Assembly: GCF_963169125.1 (NCBI RefSeq)
Contig: NC_084798.1
Span: 98,721,970 to 98,785,969 of the forward strand
Source: Humulus lupulus
Lineage: Eukaryota; Streptophyta; Magnoliopsida; Rosales; Cannabaceae
Length of the DNA: 64,000 nucleotides
Reading direction: 5' to 3'
Positions 11,892-22,731 of the stretch are shown one piece after another. Made by a program: the position numbers and the translations under genes. Under the pieces are notes generated by a model. It searched no databases, was not told the origin of the DNA, and was given only the letters and a program-made list of their open reading frames with translations. Each line of letters starts with the position of its first letter. The first letter of the stretch is position 1.

Positions 11892-13101
11892 ACTGGCATC
11901 AGAGCCTTTGGTTGTCTTTATTTTCATGTATGAACATGTTAAAATTTGGATTATTTGATGTGTTTGAATAATTAGATGATTTTTCATGTTTTTATGAAGC
12001 ATATTGATTTTATGTAATTATTACCAATTTTTAGGTTATTTTGTTGTGTTTTCTACGCTATTAATTTTTATATATGTTTTATTTTATGTAAAACATGTTA
12101 CAAATTAATTAGAAAATAGTTTTGGTTTGAAATCGCTCAAAAAAAATTTTGAATTTGTTTTTGCAATGGCTGCCATGCGCGCGCACGCACATTGCGCGCA
12201 CCCAGCCTAGCCAAATTATTTGTTTTTTGAAAATTAAAGAAAAATAAAATTTGTGGAAATAAATTATTTATAATCAAAGCCAAAAATATCATAATTGTTT
12301 TTGTATTTAATTTTTTTTTTTAAAAATAAGATATTTTTGTTAGTTGAGATTTAAATAATTAGATATTTTCTACAAAGATTCAAATTCAAATTTAAAAATA
12401 GACTGACAACTTAATTTGAAATCTTTGAATATATTAAAATATTAGAATTATGATATCAGATATTTAAGATATTTTCATTTAAATTCTTGATTTTTTTAAT
12501 TAAATCTTTATTTGAAAATATTAATATCTTTTTATTCTATAGTTTTTAATATTTAAATTATTTGAAATTTGAATATTGTTAGTTAGATATTTTTTTGGAT
12601 ATTTGAATTTGATTAACTGTTTTGAGATATTTTAGTAATGTTATAACTATTAATATTTTATTTTTTCAATGGTTAAAATATTAGCAATAGTTATAACAAC
12701 ACAAGATATTTTTGAAAAATAGTTAAGATAATGATTTTCAATTTGTTAAATTTTGAAAAATATCATTTTTTTTTCAGCCAATAAATAAAATATTTTTTTT
12801 AATAAATGGGATTTAAATTAAATTAATATAGTTTTTTCAAATTAACCTAAACAAAGTTGATTGTTGATAAATTTCATTTAAATTGACTTATTTTTGTAAA
12901 AATTTAATTAAGTTGAATTTTTTTGATAAATTCTAGATAATTAATTATGGTATTTTTGCAAATGAAGTAAATTGTGGTATTTTTGGATAAATTCATAGAA
13001 TTGCTCATATAGTAACATGATTAGGCCCATCAAATTATAAAATGTCTGTTTGCACTATATGTGATATTTTTGCAATTGGACTTAGATGCATATAGTGGCC
13101 C
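11892..13101 (+). other. C1 primer site and 5' leader, first part
   Basis: 'tggcatcagagc' (11,894-11,905) is a tRNA-Met-type primer site with one mismatch to the plant consensus. The rest is a very AT-rich non-coding leader. A short alternating run 'gcgcgcacgcacattgcgcgca' lies near 12,177. The leader is interrupted by G1 after ggccc (13,097-13,101) and resumes at 22,732. Confidence 0.75.
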
Positions 13102-15040
13102 TGTAGAGTCCTAGAATGTTTACTTTGCTAGTAGTAGTAGTAGTAGTAGTAGGTATTAGTTGGTAATATGTTAGTTATCGTGGATTTTTGTACAAGTCGG
13201 GACTTAGTTAAAAACTCATAGCAATAGTTGTAGATTTTATAAGTTTAACCTATAGTTTAAGAATATTAGTTATAACATAAGGTTTGATTAATATTGTTAG
13301 TCCTAGATATATTATTTATTATAACCTAAAGTTTAGATAAAGCCAATAAGAGCATGGCACTTGTCATAATCATGATTATTAAGGAAATTAAATTTTTTGA
13401 TGAATAGTTTTAACAAAAGAAAGATATAGAAGTTCTAGAACCTTCCAGCAACTGTTAGGATCGTATTATGACTCAGTCAAAACTGTTTATCTAATTCAAA
13501 TTTATTCTGAAAAAGTGCAAATACGTGTTTAATATATCTACGTATGCCGACATATCGCAGCATGGGGGCCGATACATCGCCTACGGAAGATACGTAAAAC
13601 ACATCGACTTTGCACGAACGATCAAAAAAACCTCAAGAATACAAGGGGAGGCGATATATCGCCTATAGGGGGGCGATATATCGGCTCCATGAGTATAGTT
13701 TTGAAAGTTTGACTTTTTGAATTTTAAAAATTAGCCTTAACCACTTAGACCTGCCTTTGAATGATTTTGACCGAGTTCTGGGAGTCAGTTGAACGAAAAT
13801 TCAAATCTTTTTCAATTTATAATCATTTATTTATTAAAATTAAAAGGGGTTAGTTTCACTCCTCGAACTCTATAAATAGGACCTAGTACTTAGCCATTTT
13901 CTTCATTCTTCAAGCATTTTATCAGAGCCTCCAAGGTGCTAGTGTTACTATAGAGAGATACACTTGGATTTTGGGTTAAAGCTTTATCATTCTAAGCTTT
14001 TATAAACACTTGTGAAGTGAGAAATAGAGTGTTTTTGGTATTGATGTTTAGACCAATCCATAAGGTCATTCAAGGTATTCCTATTCCTGAAGTCCAGTTC
14101 TTTATAATTGTTTAGTTTTCTTTAGTTTCTTTTATTCAGATCCTAACTCTTGTTATATATTCTTGATTAGGTATTTAAGTTCTTGAAACTTAAGGTCTTT
14201 CTTAGTAAGTTTCTTCTTGATGGTTTAGCTCCCATATTCATCTTTATTCTTGAAGATTCTCACCCTTTTCTATTGTTGGTTTATAGGAGTTTCTAAATCC
14301 CGTTCTTGTTCCCAAATATCCTGGCTTTTGGTAAGGAAAATAGGATAGAATTTATATGCTTATGATATGTCTATGTTATGATATGTTTATGTTATGATAT
14401 ATTTATGTTATAATATATATGAATATGTCTTGTAGTTCTTGGGGCTTATAGTTGCTTAGCTAGCAAAGTTCAATGCTTTTATGTCGCTTGAGGCTTATAG
14501 TTGCTTAGCTAGCAAACCCCAATGTTTTTTTTTTGTTGCTTGGGACTTGTAGTTGCTTAAATAACAGACCCCAAGATTACCATTTTCATGGGTTAGAGTA
14601 TGTGGTTATGATATAGTCTTATGCTTTTGATTTATGATGTATATCATTAGTAGATTTTCCTTGCTGGGCATTAGGCTCACTCCTTTATTTTTATTATGAT
14701 GCAGGAAAATGATTATGGAGGTGGAAGGATTCTTGGTAGCTTGGCTTGTGTGTTGAGGATGAATGGACTGCGTGTCGATCGAGGATGAAGTTATTTATTT
14801 TTAGTCTTTTAAATTATGTTTTGATGTAATTTTGCAACTAGTATTTAAAGTTTATGTTTTATGTTTTATCAAACAATGGGTACCCATACTATATTTTATA
14901 TTTTATTTTGTAATATGCACAATATTATTTTGGGGTTTTAATAAAGTTATGATTATTTCTTATGTATGTTTTATCTAAAATAATAGTTATGTCTAGCAGT
15001 TTTAATGGTCCAAGGTCTTAGAAATAGTTGGGTCATTGCA
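13102..15040 (+). repeat. 5' LTR of G1
   Basis: TG..CA, (tag)n microsatellite at ~13,130-13,152. A CG-rich palindrome cluster at 13,540-13,690 includes perfect ggcgatatatcgcc at 13,650-13,663. TATA box tataaatagg is at 13,871-13,880. Three ~50-bp units at 14,439-14,574 pair a TTGGGGCTT-like left side with an ACCCCAA-like right side. Ends 'gggtcattgca'. Confidence 0.95.
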
Positions 15041-15042
15041 GT

Positions 15043-15054
15043 TGGTATCAGAGC
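15043..15054 (+). other. Primer-binding site of G1 (tRNA-iMet)
   Basis: 'tggtatcagagc', two bases after the LTR end; perfect match to the plant iMet-type primer site. Confidence 0.9.
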
Positions 15055-15188
15055 AACGTTCCATTTGCATGAAGTTCTCCTTGATACAAACGAAGCTCCG
15101 AATCTAACCGCCAAGGTAGGTGTTTATGTTATAGTTATTATGTTTATATGTTTAGCTGACGTTTTAAGCCTTATGTTTTCAGTTAAGA

Positions 15189-15656
15189 ATGGATGGAGCC
15201 TTAACCTATGAGGATATCCGAGTGATTAAGGCCTTGAAAAGAATTAGAGAGCCAAGAAATACAGTAGGAGTGCTAGAAAGAATCACTCAAAGATTACTCT
15301 TATTCCACAATGAGATAGGTCACCTCCAAACAACTAAACAAATCATGATGAGAGCAACAGAGCAATATGTTTTAGTGATTAGACTTCTTAAAGATTATCC
15401 TACTGTAATTGCAGCTTTAGAAGAAATATGGGAGACTATAGATGATGAAGATGAATTACCAGTAGCTATGAGATATTATTTTCACATACTTAGGTTCACC
15501 TCTAAGATGGAATTCTAATTCACAAATGAGCAAAAACATAGAATCTTAACAAATATTCCTAGAGGAAATTTTGAGGCTCAAGATAATGATGATTATGAGG
15601 AGATAGATGATGATATGTTAGATGAAGGGTTAGATGTAAAACATCTTGATTTTTAG
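15189..15656 (+). pseudogene. Extra leader ORF upstream of gag in G1, unknown function
   Basis: An ATG at 15,189 opens 155 codons ending TAG at 15,654-15,656, broken only by one TAA at 15,516. The product would be a small soluble helical protein (MDGALTYEDIRVIKALKRI.., middle 'LLKDYPTVIAALEEIWETI') with a strongly acidic tail (DNDDYEEIDDDMLDEGLDV). It shows no Gag, protease, zinc-finger or membrane motif. It sits between the primer site and gag, separated from gag by ~540 bp of AT-rich DNA. The open frame with a single stop, beside a gag that has several, suggests it was a true element gene. I do not recognise the family. Confidence 0.6.
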
Positions 15657-15850
15657 ATTAGATTAGTTTATTTATTTATTTTATTTATTATCTTTGCATT
15701 TATGATTGTATATAGTGAAAACTTTTTTTCCAAATAAATATCATATTTATTTTTTAATGACATGTATGAGTTTGATTTTTTTTACAATCATAATAAATAA
15801 TAAATTTAATAAATAATGGCCTAGTTCGGTGAGGGTGGATACAAATCAAT

Positions 15851-15938
15851 GGACCAAGTTCTATATTGAGTGTTAGGGGGCCATAGTAGTGGGAACGATT
15901 TTAATGATCCTAGCCCTCCCTCAATATGGCTAACTTTG
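15851..15938 (+). promoter_or_regulatory. Predicted RNA hairpin in the G1 leader, shared with copia C1
   Basis: Left arm 'ccaagttctatattgag' (15,854-15,870) pairs with right arm 'ctcaatatggctaactttgg' (15,920-15,939) with small bulges. The loop carries 'ttagggggccatagtagtgggaacga' (15,873-15,898) and 'ccctcc' near 15,914. The same loop occurs at 22,958-23,003 in copia C1 on a stem of different sequence. Role unknown; packaging, dimerisation or translation control are possible. Confidence 0.55.
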
Positions 15939-16194
15939 GAACAAAGACGAGTTTCGAGCTAGAGAATTAAGGCATATAGGATGATTAGAAACAAACTTAG
16001 AAAAGAATAAAGATGGCTTATTTTTCTAAGTATAGAAACACACCCTAATTATAAAGAGGGCTTATCTAATTTTTTTTTTATAAGAAATCGTAATTAATAG
16101 GTCCAAGTTATGTTTGCTTAGATTATGTTTTGTTTTAGAGCCTATTAGGGTAAGTTTTAATATGTTTTTCTCGACTGTTAGGACTCTGCTGAAG

Positions 16195-17890
16195 ATGTCG
16201 CTCAGAAGGTCTGCACGCACCAATGCTAATGCCTCCGGCGTCGCTCCTGAGACTAACGTAGCCCCTCCAGTTTGTAGAAAGGGAGTGCGTGCTACCACTC
16301 CTGCTGCTATCCGAAATGCACCGCTGCCGCCGATTGAGAACACTGCAGAAATTGCCAGACTTCGACAACAAGTGGAGGAATTGCTACAGCAACATTGACA
16401 ATAGGCTCAGCCACAGCCTCAAACTCAGCTTCTGCCTCAGCTGCAACCGTAGCCTCAGTAAATGGCTCAAGCACCCCATCATGTAGGTCCTTATGGGGGA
16501 TGGCCAATGGAGAACTATGTGCCCTACCCAGCTCAGTACGTGGAGCCAATCTATGAGCAGTTTCATAACACAACACGCTCTAAACTTTGAAGGGACAATC
16601 GACCCTTTCGAGGCGGAAGAATGGCTCATAAATGTAGAGCCGATCCTAGCACACATGAATCTCGGCAACGCAGACCGCATATCCTGCATTTCATCCCTAC
16701 TAAAGAAGGATGCAAGAATATGGTAGGACTTAGTACAGTAGACCCACGACATCACCACCATGACATGGACCAGATTTGTGGAGTTGTTCAACAAAAAGTA
16801 CTACAACTTGGCAGTCATCGCTACAAGGGTCGAGGAATTCGCTAGTCTGAAGCAGGGCAACTTATCAGTAGCAGAGTATGCTCGGCAGTTCGACCGACTA
16901 GCCATGTTTGCACCGGTGTTGGTTCCAACTGACTTTCTGAGAGTTACCAAGTTCGTTAGAGGACTTAGACCAAAGATTGAGATAGGGGTTAAGCTAGCAA
17001 ACACGGGAAATACTACTTATGTTGATGTTCTAGAAACGACTGTAGAACTAGAAAGGCTTCAGGCGAATGTTAGTAAGGAGGAAGCTAGTAAGCCTGAGCC
17101 TAAACAACAGAGTCAACCTCAGAATTGTCAGAACAACAACCATCAGTCTAGCAACAATAGTAATGGTCAGAAGTGACGACATCCTGACAACAAGCAGTTC
17201 GACAATGATAAAAGAGCACACACAAACAATGGAGGCAATAAGTTGGGTTATATAGAATACCCGCAATGTGCTAAGTGCCAAAAGAAACATCCTAGTGAGT
17301 GTCATGCAAACACCAAGGGATGCTACAATTGTGGCCAGGAAAGTCACCGAAAGAAAGAATATCCCCAGCTCAAGCCAGAGGAGAAAAGGGACAACAAGAT
17401 GGTTCATGCCAGAGTCTTTGCCTTAACTCAGGGAGAAGCTGACGCTAGTAATAAATTAGTCACAGGTCAGATTTCTATCCTCAATAAGGTATGTCTAGTA
17501 TTATTTGATTCGAGAGCCACTCACTCATATATCTTGTTAGGAATGATAGAAAAATTAGACAAACCTTGTGAAAGATTTAGAACTAGGTTTGTAACAGAGT
17601 TGCCTTCAAGCGAAGTAGTCCTATCATCACGAATAGTACGAGGCGTACCGATCAAAATTGAGGACATAGAACTAGAAGGAGTCCTAATAGAACTAGAGAT
17701 CAAAGACTTCGATGTTATTCTGGGCATGGATTGGCTAACAAGGCATGGCACAATCATCGACTACAGACACAAGAAAGTGATATTCGAGACTCCTGACGGT
17801 CAGAGACTATGCTTTATGGGACAAGTTTCAGGACTACACACACCGCTTATTTCATCTCTCAAAGCTCAGAGGATGATAGAAAAAGGATGA
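16195..17890 (+). pseudogene. Gag, zinc knuckle and protease of G1
   Basis: Start taken at ATG 16,195 (MSLRRSARTNANASG), a basic opening typical of chromovirus gag, followed by a helix with LRQQVEELLQQ. A stop at 16,396 and a frameshift into the next frame by 16,493 break it. The gag core is at 16,600-17,040 (DPFEAEEWLINVE.. , TWTRFVELFNKKYYNLAV, SVAEYARQFDRLAMFAP). The zinc knuckle is at 17,320-17,360 with the last cysteine changed (CYNCGQESHRKKEYP). The protease active site is DSRATHSY instead of DSGATHSF (17,508-17,531), and the DFDVILGMDWL block is at about 17,707-17,740. Inactive. Confidence 0.9.
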
Positions 17891-17917
17891 CAAGCATTCT
17901 TAGCCAGCGTCACAGAT

Positions 17918-19300
17918 GTGGTAAAGGAAACACCACTAAAGGTTGGAGACATCCGCATAGTAAAGGAATTCCCAGAAGTATTTCCTGACGACTTACCAGG
18001 GCTGCCTCTGACTCGGGAAATTGACTTCACAATCAAGCTAGTACCGGGCACCGAGCCTATCTCCAAGGCACCATACCAGAAGTCACCTACCGAACTCACG
18101 GAGTTAAAGATGCAACTATAAGAACTCCTAGACTTGGGTTTCATTAGACTGAGCCATTCTCCATGCGGAGCACTGGTTCTATTTGTGAAAAAGAAGGACG
18201 GAAGTATGCGGATATGTATAGAGTGAGTTTAATAAGGTAAAAATTAAGAATAAGTACCCTCTACCCCGGATTGATGACTTGTTTGATCAACTCCGAGGAG
18301 CAATCGTGTTTTCAAAGATCGATCTACGGTTTGGGTATCACCAACTCATGGTACGGGAAGAGGATATTCCTAAGACAGCTTTTAGAACTTGTTATGGACA
18401 TTGAAAGTTTCTAGTTATGTCTTTTGGTCTTACCAACGCTCCAGTTGCATTTATGGAATTAATGAATAGGGTCTTCAAGGATTATTTTGACAAATTCTTC
18501 ATGGTATTCATCGACAATATCTTGGTGTATTCAAAGGACGAAGCCGAGCACGAGGAACATTTAAGGTTGATCTTGTTGCGATTAAAGGAGCATAAAATTT
18601 ACGCCAAGTTCAAGAATTGTGAATTTTGGCTTTCGCAAGTAGCATTCCTCGGGCACATTGTATCCAAGGAAGGAGTTGTTGTAGACCCATCTAAGGTAGA
18701 GGCTGTGAAGGATTGGCCAAGACCAAAGAATGCATGAGAGGTAAGAAGTTTTCTTGGACTAGCAGGTTATTATCGGAGGTTTGTAGAGGGCTTTTCTAAG
18801 ATAGCCACTCCGCTCACCAACCTGACCCGGAAGCAACAAAGATTCAACTGGACTAATAAGTGTGAAGAAAGATTCCAGTTGCTCAAGGATAAGCTATGCT
18901 CAGCACCAGTACTTTGTGTATCGACACCCAATGACAAGTTTGTAGTCTACTGTGATGCGTCAAAGCAAGGTTTGGGTTGTGTGCTAATGCAGAATGAAAA
19001 GGTGAGAGCCTATCCAACGCATGATATGGAGTTGGCAGCGGTGGTCTTTGCGTTGAAAATTTGGCGCCATTATCTTTATGGAGAATGGTGTGAGAATTAT
19101 ATGGACCACAAATGCTTAAAGTATTTCTTCCCGCAAAAGGATCTCAACATGAGGCAGCGCAGGTGGTTAGAACTAGTGAAGGATTATGACTGTGAAATCC
19201 TATACCACCCGGGAAAGGCAAACGTAGTTGCTTATGCGCTAAGTATGAAAACCTATGGAAGTCTAGCAACATTAGCTGGAATAGAAAAGCCGCTATAGCA
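17918..19300 (+). pseudogene. Reverse transcriptase and RNase H of G1
   Basis: RT starts with '[19 protein letters not shown]'. It has a stop at 18,119, then a frame break at 18,225-18,240, resuming as [15 protein letters not shown] and [11 protein letters not shown] (18,250-18,350). The catalytic box is [10 protein letters not shown] where active elements have FIDDILVYS, so one of the two metal-binding aspartates is Asn (about 18,508-18,540). RNase H follows ([17 protein letters not shown] at 18,945-18,995), with a deletion of the 'SRQLKEYEQ' segment near 19,004, and ends with the [15 protein letters not shown] block. Confidence 0.9.
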
Positions 19301-19459
19301 GGAGCTGATCAGTGCCAGAATAGAAGTAGCCATTGGTAAACTGGCTAACTTATCCATCCAATCAAGTCTGTTAGAAGATATACGGATTGGGCAACAACAT
19401 GATGACACATTAGTAGCACATATGGATGCAGTTAAAGAAGGCAAGGCCACAAATTTCTT

Positions 19460-20815
19460 ATGTCAAAACAGGGGTTCTTAAGATATAAGGATCGAGTATG
19501 CGTGCCAAATGATCAAGGGATTAAGATGAAGATTTTAGAAGACGCGCATAATACCCCATACTTAGTTCATCCAGGGTCGACTAAAATGACTCACGACCTT
19601 AAGGCGTTATATTGGTGGTTGGGAATGAAGAAGGATGTAGCAAAGTATGTGTCTAAATGCTTAATATGCCAACAAGTGAAAGCAGAAGATTAGTGGCCTG
19701 CAGGCTTACTGCAACCACTTAGTATTCCAAAATGGAAATGGGATGACATAGCCATGGATTTCGTGACGAGTTTGCCACGAACAAATTAGCAGCATGACTC
19801 GGCTTGGGTAGTAGTAGATAGACTAACCAAGTTAGCTCATTTCCTGCCTGTTAAGACTACGTATACAAAAGATCAGTATGCAAATAATTATGTTCAAGAA
19901 ATAGTAAGACTGCATGGAATCCCTAAGACTATAGTGTCCGATAGAGGATCAGTGTTTACATCGAGATTTTGGGGAAGCTTGCAGCAAGCCATGGGTACCA
20001 AGTTAAGTCTTAGTACATCATTTCATCCTCAGACAGACGGTCAGTCCGAACGTACCATACATATTTTAGAAGATATGTTGCACGCTTGTGTACTTGATTC
20101 GGAGGATCATGGAGTAAGTATTTGCTGCTGATAGAATTCTCCTACAACAATAGCTACCAGTCAACGATCAGGATGACACCCTATGAGAAGCTTTATGGAA
20201 GAAGGTGTCGATCGCCGTTACATTGGGACAAGGTAGGAGAAAGGCAAATTCTTGGACCTGAAGCTGTTAGAGAAGCTCAGGATGCAGTAGCGCTGATAAG
20301 AAAACGTATGCTCGCTGCTCAGAGCCATCAGAAAAGTTATGTGGATGCCAAGCGGCGTGATGTGGAAGTCAAAGTTGGAGATCAAGTCTTCTTAAAGATA
20401 TCTCCTATGAAAGGTGTGAAGCGGTTTGGGAAGAAAGGCAAGCTTAGTCCCAGGTTTATAGGTCCTTTTGAGATATTGGACAAAGTGGGAGAAATTTCAT
20501 ATATATTAGCCTTACCGCTAGCTCTAGTAGATAGCCACAATGTGTTCCACATCTCGATGTTGCGTATATATGTGTCAGACCCATCTCACGTCCTCAAGTA
20601 TGATACGATAACACTCTGGAAAGACTTGAGTTACGAGGAATGACCGGTTAGCATCCTAGATAGAGGGATGAAGGAATTACAGTCTAAGAGTATTCAGATA
20701 GTAAAATATCCTATGGAGTAATAGTTCTGAATGGGAGGCAATGTGGGAGTTGGAGGAGGACATGTTAGCCCGGTATCCGGAATTGTTTGGTAAGTAAATT
20801 TCGGGGACGAAATTA
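19460..20815 (+). pseudogene. Integrase with chromodomain-like C-terminus of G1
   Basis: Zinc-binding HHCC region at 19,565-19,690 (HPGSTKMTHDLKALYWW.., CLICQQVKAE). DDE core: MDFVTSLP (~19,755), IVSDRGSVFTSRFW (19,930-19,970), DGQSERTI (20,035-20,055). The frame shifts at ~20,120 into the GPY/F region (KLSPRFIGPFEIL, ~20,440). The tail (ILDRGMKELQSKSIQIVKYPM, then after a shift EWEAMWELEEDM..YPELF to ~20,798) is the group II chromodomain of Tekay-type elements, thought to steer insertion into heterochromatin. Stops at 19,691, 19,789, 20,132 and 20,641. Confidence 0.9.
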
Positions 20816-20833
20816 TTTGTAGTAGGGGAGAAT

Positions 20834-20868
20834 TGCAGAGTCCCAGAATGTTTACTTAGCTAGTTAGA

Positions 20869-20902
<34 letters not shown>

Positions 20903-22731
20903 TATGGATTTTACCATGGATTTTGGTACAAGTCGGGAGTTAGTTAGAAACTCATAGCAATAGTTGTGGATTTTATAAGTTTAACCTATAGTTTAAGAAT
21001 ATTAATTATAACATAAGTTTTGATTAATACTGCTGGTCCTAAATAAATTATTTATTATAACCTAAGGTTTAGATAAAGCCAATAAAAGCTTGACACTTGT
21101 CATAATCATGATTATTAAGGAAATTAAGTATTTTGATGAAGAGTTTTAATAAAAGAAAGATCTAGAAGCTCTAGAACCTTCCAGCAACTGTTAGGATTGT
21201 ATTATGACTCAGTCAAAGATGTTTATCCAATTCAAATTTATGCTGAAAAAGTGCAAATACGTGTTTAATATATCTATGTATGCCAATATATCGCAGCATA
21301 GGGGTCGATATATCGCTTACGAAAGATACAGAAAACATGTCGACTTTGCACGAACGATCGAAAAAACCTCAAGAATACAGAGGGAGGCGATATATCGCCT
21401 ATAGGGTGCAATATATCGACTCCACGAGTATAGTTTTGAAAGTTTGACTTTTTGAATTTTAAAAATTAGCCTTAACCACTTAGACCTGCCTTTGAATGAT
21501 TTTGACCGAGTTCTGGGAGTCAGTTGAACGAAAATTCAAATCTTTTTCAATTTATAATCATTTATTTATTAAAATTAAAAGGGGTTAGTTTCACTCCTCG
21601 AACTCTATAAATAGGACCTAGTACTTAGCCATTTTCTTCATTCTTCAAGCATTTTATCAGAGCCTCCAAGGTGCTAGTGTTACTATAGAGAGATACACTT
21701 GGGTTTTGGGTTAAAGCTTTATTATTCTAAGCTTTTATAAACACTTGGGAAGTGAGAAATAGAGTGTTTTTGGTATTGAGGTTTAGACCAATCCATAAGG
21801 TCATTCAAGGTATTCCTATTCCTGAAGTTCGGTTCTTTATAATTCTTTAGTTTCTTTTATTCAGATCCTAACTCTTGTTATTGATTCTTGATTAGGTATT
21901 TAAGTTCTTGAAACTTAAGATCTTTCTTGGTAAGTTTCTTCTTGATGGTTTAGTTCCCATATTCATCTTTATTCTTGAAGATTCTCATCCATTTCTACTG
22001 TTGGTTTATAGGAGTTTCTAAATCCGGTTCTTGTTCCCAAATATCCTGGCTTTTGGTAAGGAAAATAGGATAGAATTTATATGCTTATATGTTATGATAT
22101 ATGAATATGCATTGTAGTCCTTAGGGCATATAGTTTCTTAGCTAGCAAACATCAATGATTTTATGTCGCTTGAGGCTTATAGCATCTTAGCTAGCAAACC
22201 CCAATATTTTTTTTATGTTTCTTGGGGCTTATAGTTGCTTAAATATCAAACCCCAAGATTACAATTTTCATGGGTTAGAGTATGTGGTTATGATATAGTC
22301 TTATGCTTTTGATTTATGATGTATATCGTTAGTAGATTTTCCTTGCTGGGCATTAGGCTCACTCCTTTATTTTTAGTGTGATGCAGGAAAATGATTATGG
22401 AGGCGGAAGGATTCTTGGTAGCTTGGCTTGTCTGTTGAGGATGAATGAAATGAATGGACTGCGTGTCGATTGAGGACGAAGTTATTTATTTTTATTCTTT
22501 TAAATTATTTTTTGTTGTAATTCCACAACTAGTATTTAAAGTTTATGTTTTATGTTTTATCAAACAATGGGTACCCATACCGTATTTTATATTTTATTTT
22601 GTAATATGCACAATATTATTTTGGGGTTTTAATAAAGTTATGATTATTTCTTATGTATGTTATATCTAAAATAGTAGCTATGTCTAGTAGTTTTAATGGT
22701 CCAAGGTCTTAGAAATAGTTGGGTCATTACA
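20834..22731 (+). repeat. 3' LTR of G1
   Basis: Starts tgcagagtcccag right after a purine tract (gtagtaggggagaat), ends gggtcattaca. The (tag)n run is longer than in the 5' LTR (about 20,871-20,900). Palindrome ggcgatatatcgcc at 21,386-21,399, TATA box at 21,606. Identical to the 5' LTR over long stretches but with a dense cluster of transitions in the palindrome region (21,275-21,430). Confidence 0.95.

Larger units (their letters stand above)
13102..22731 (+). mobile_element. Ty3/gypsy chromovirus G1 inserted in the C1 leader
   Basis: 9,630 bp with LTRs of 1,939 and 1,898 bp and target duplication ggccc (13,097-13,101 and 22,732-22,736). Order is primer site, extra leader ORF, gag, protease, RT, RNase H, integrase, chromodomain-like C-terminus, purine tract, LTR. 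This is the Tekay/Del layout. Long LTR stretches are identical (for example 13,694-13,960 with 21,433-21,700 by eye), so insertion is much younger than C1, yet the coding region has many stops. Confidence 0.95.
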
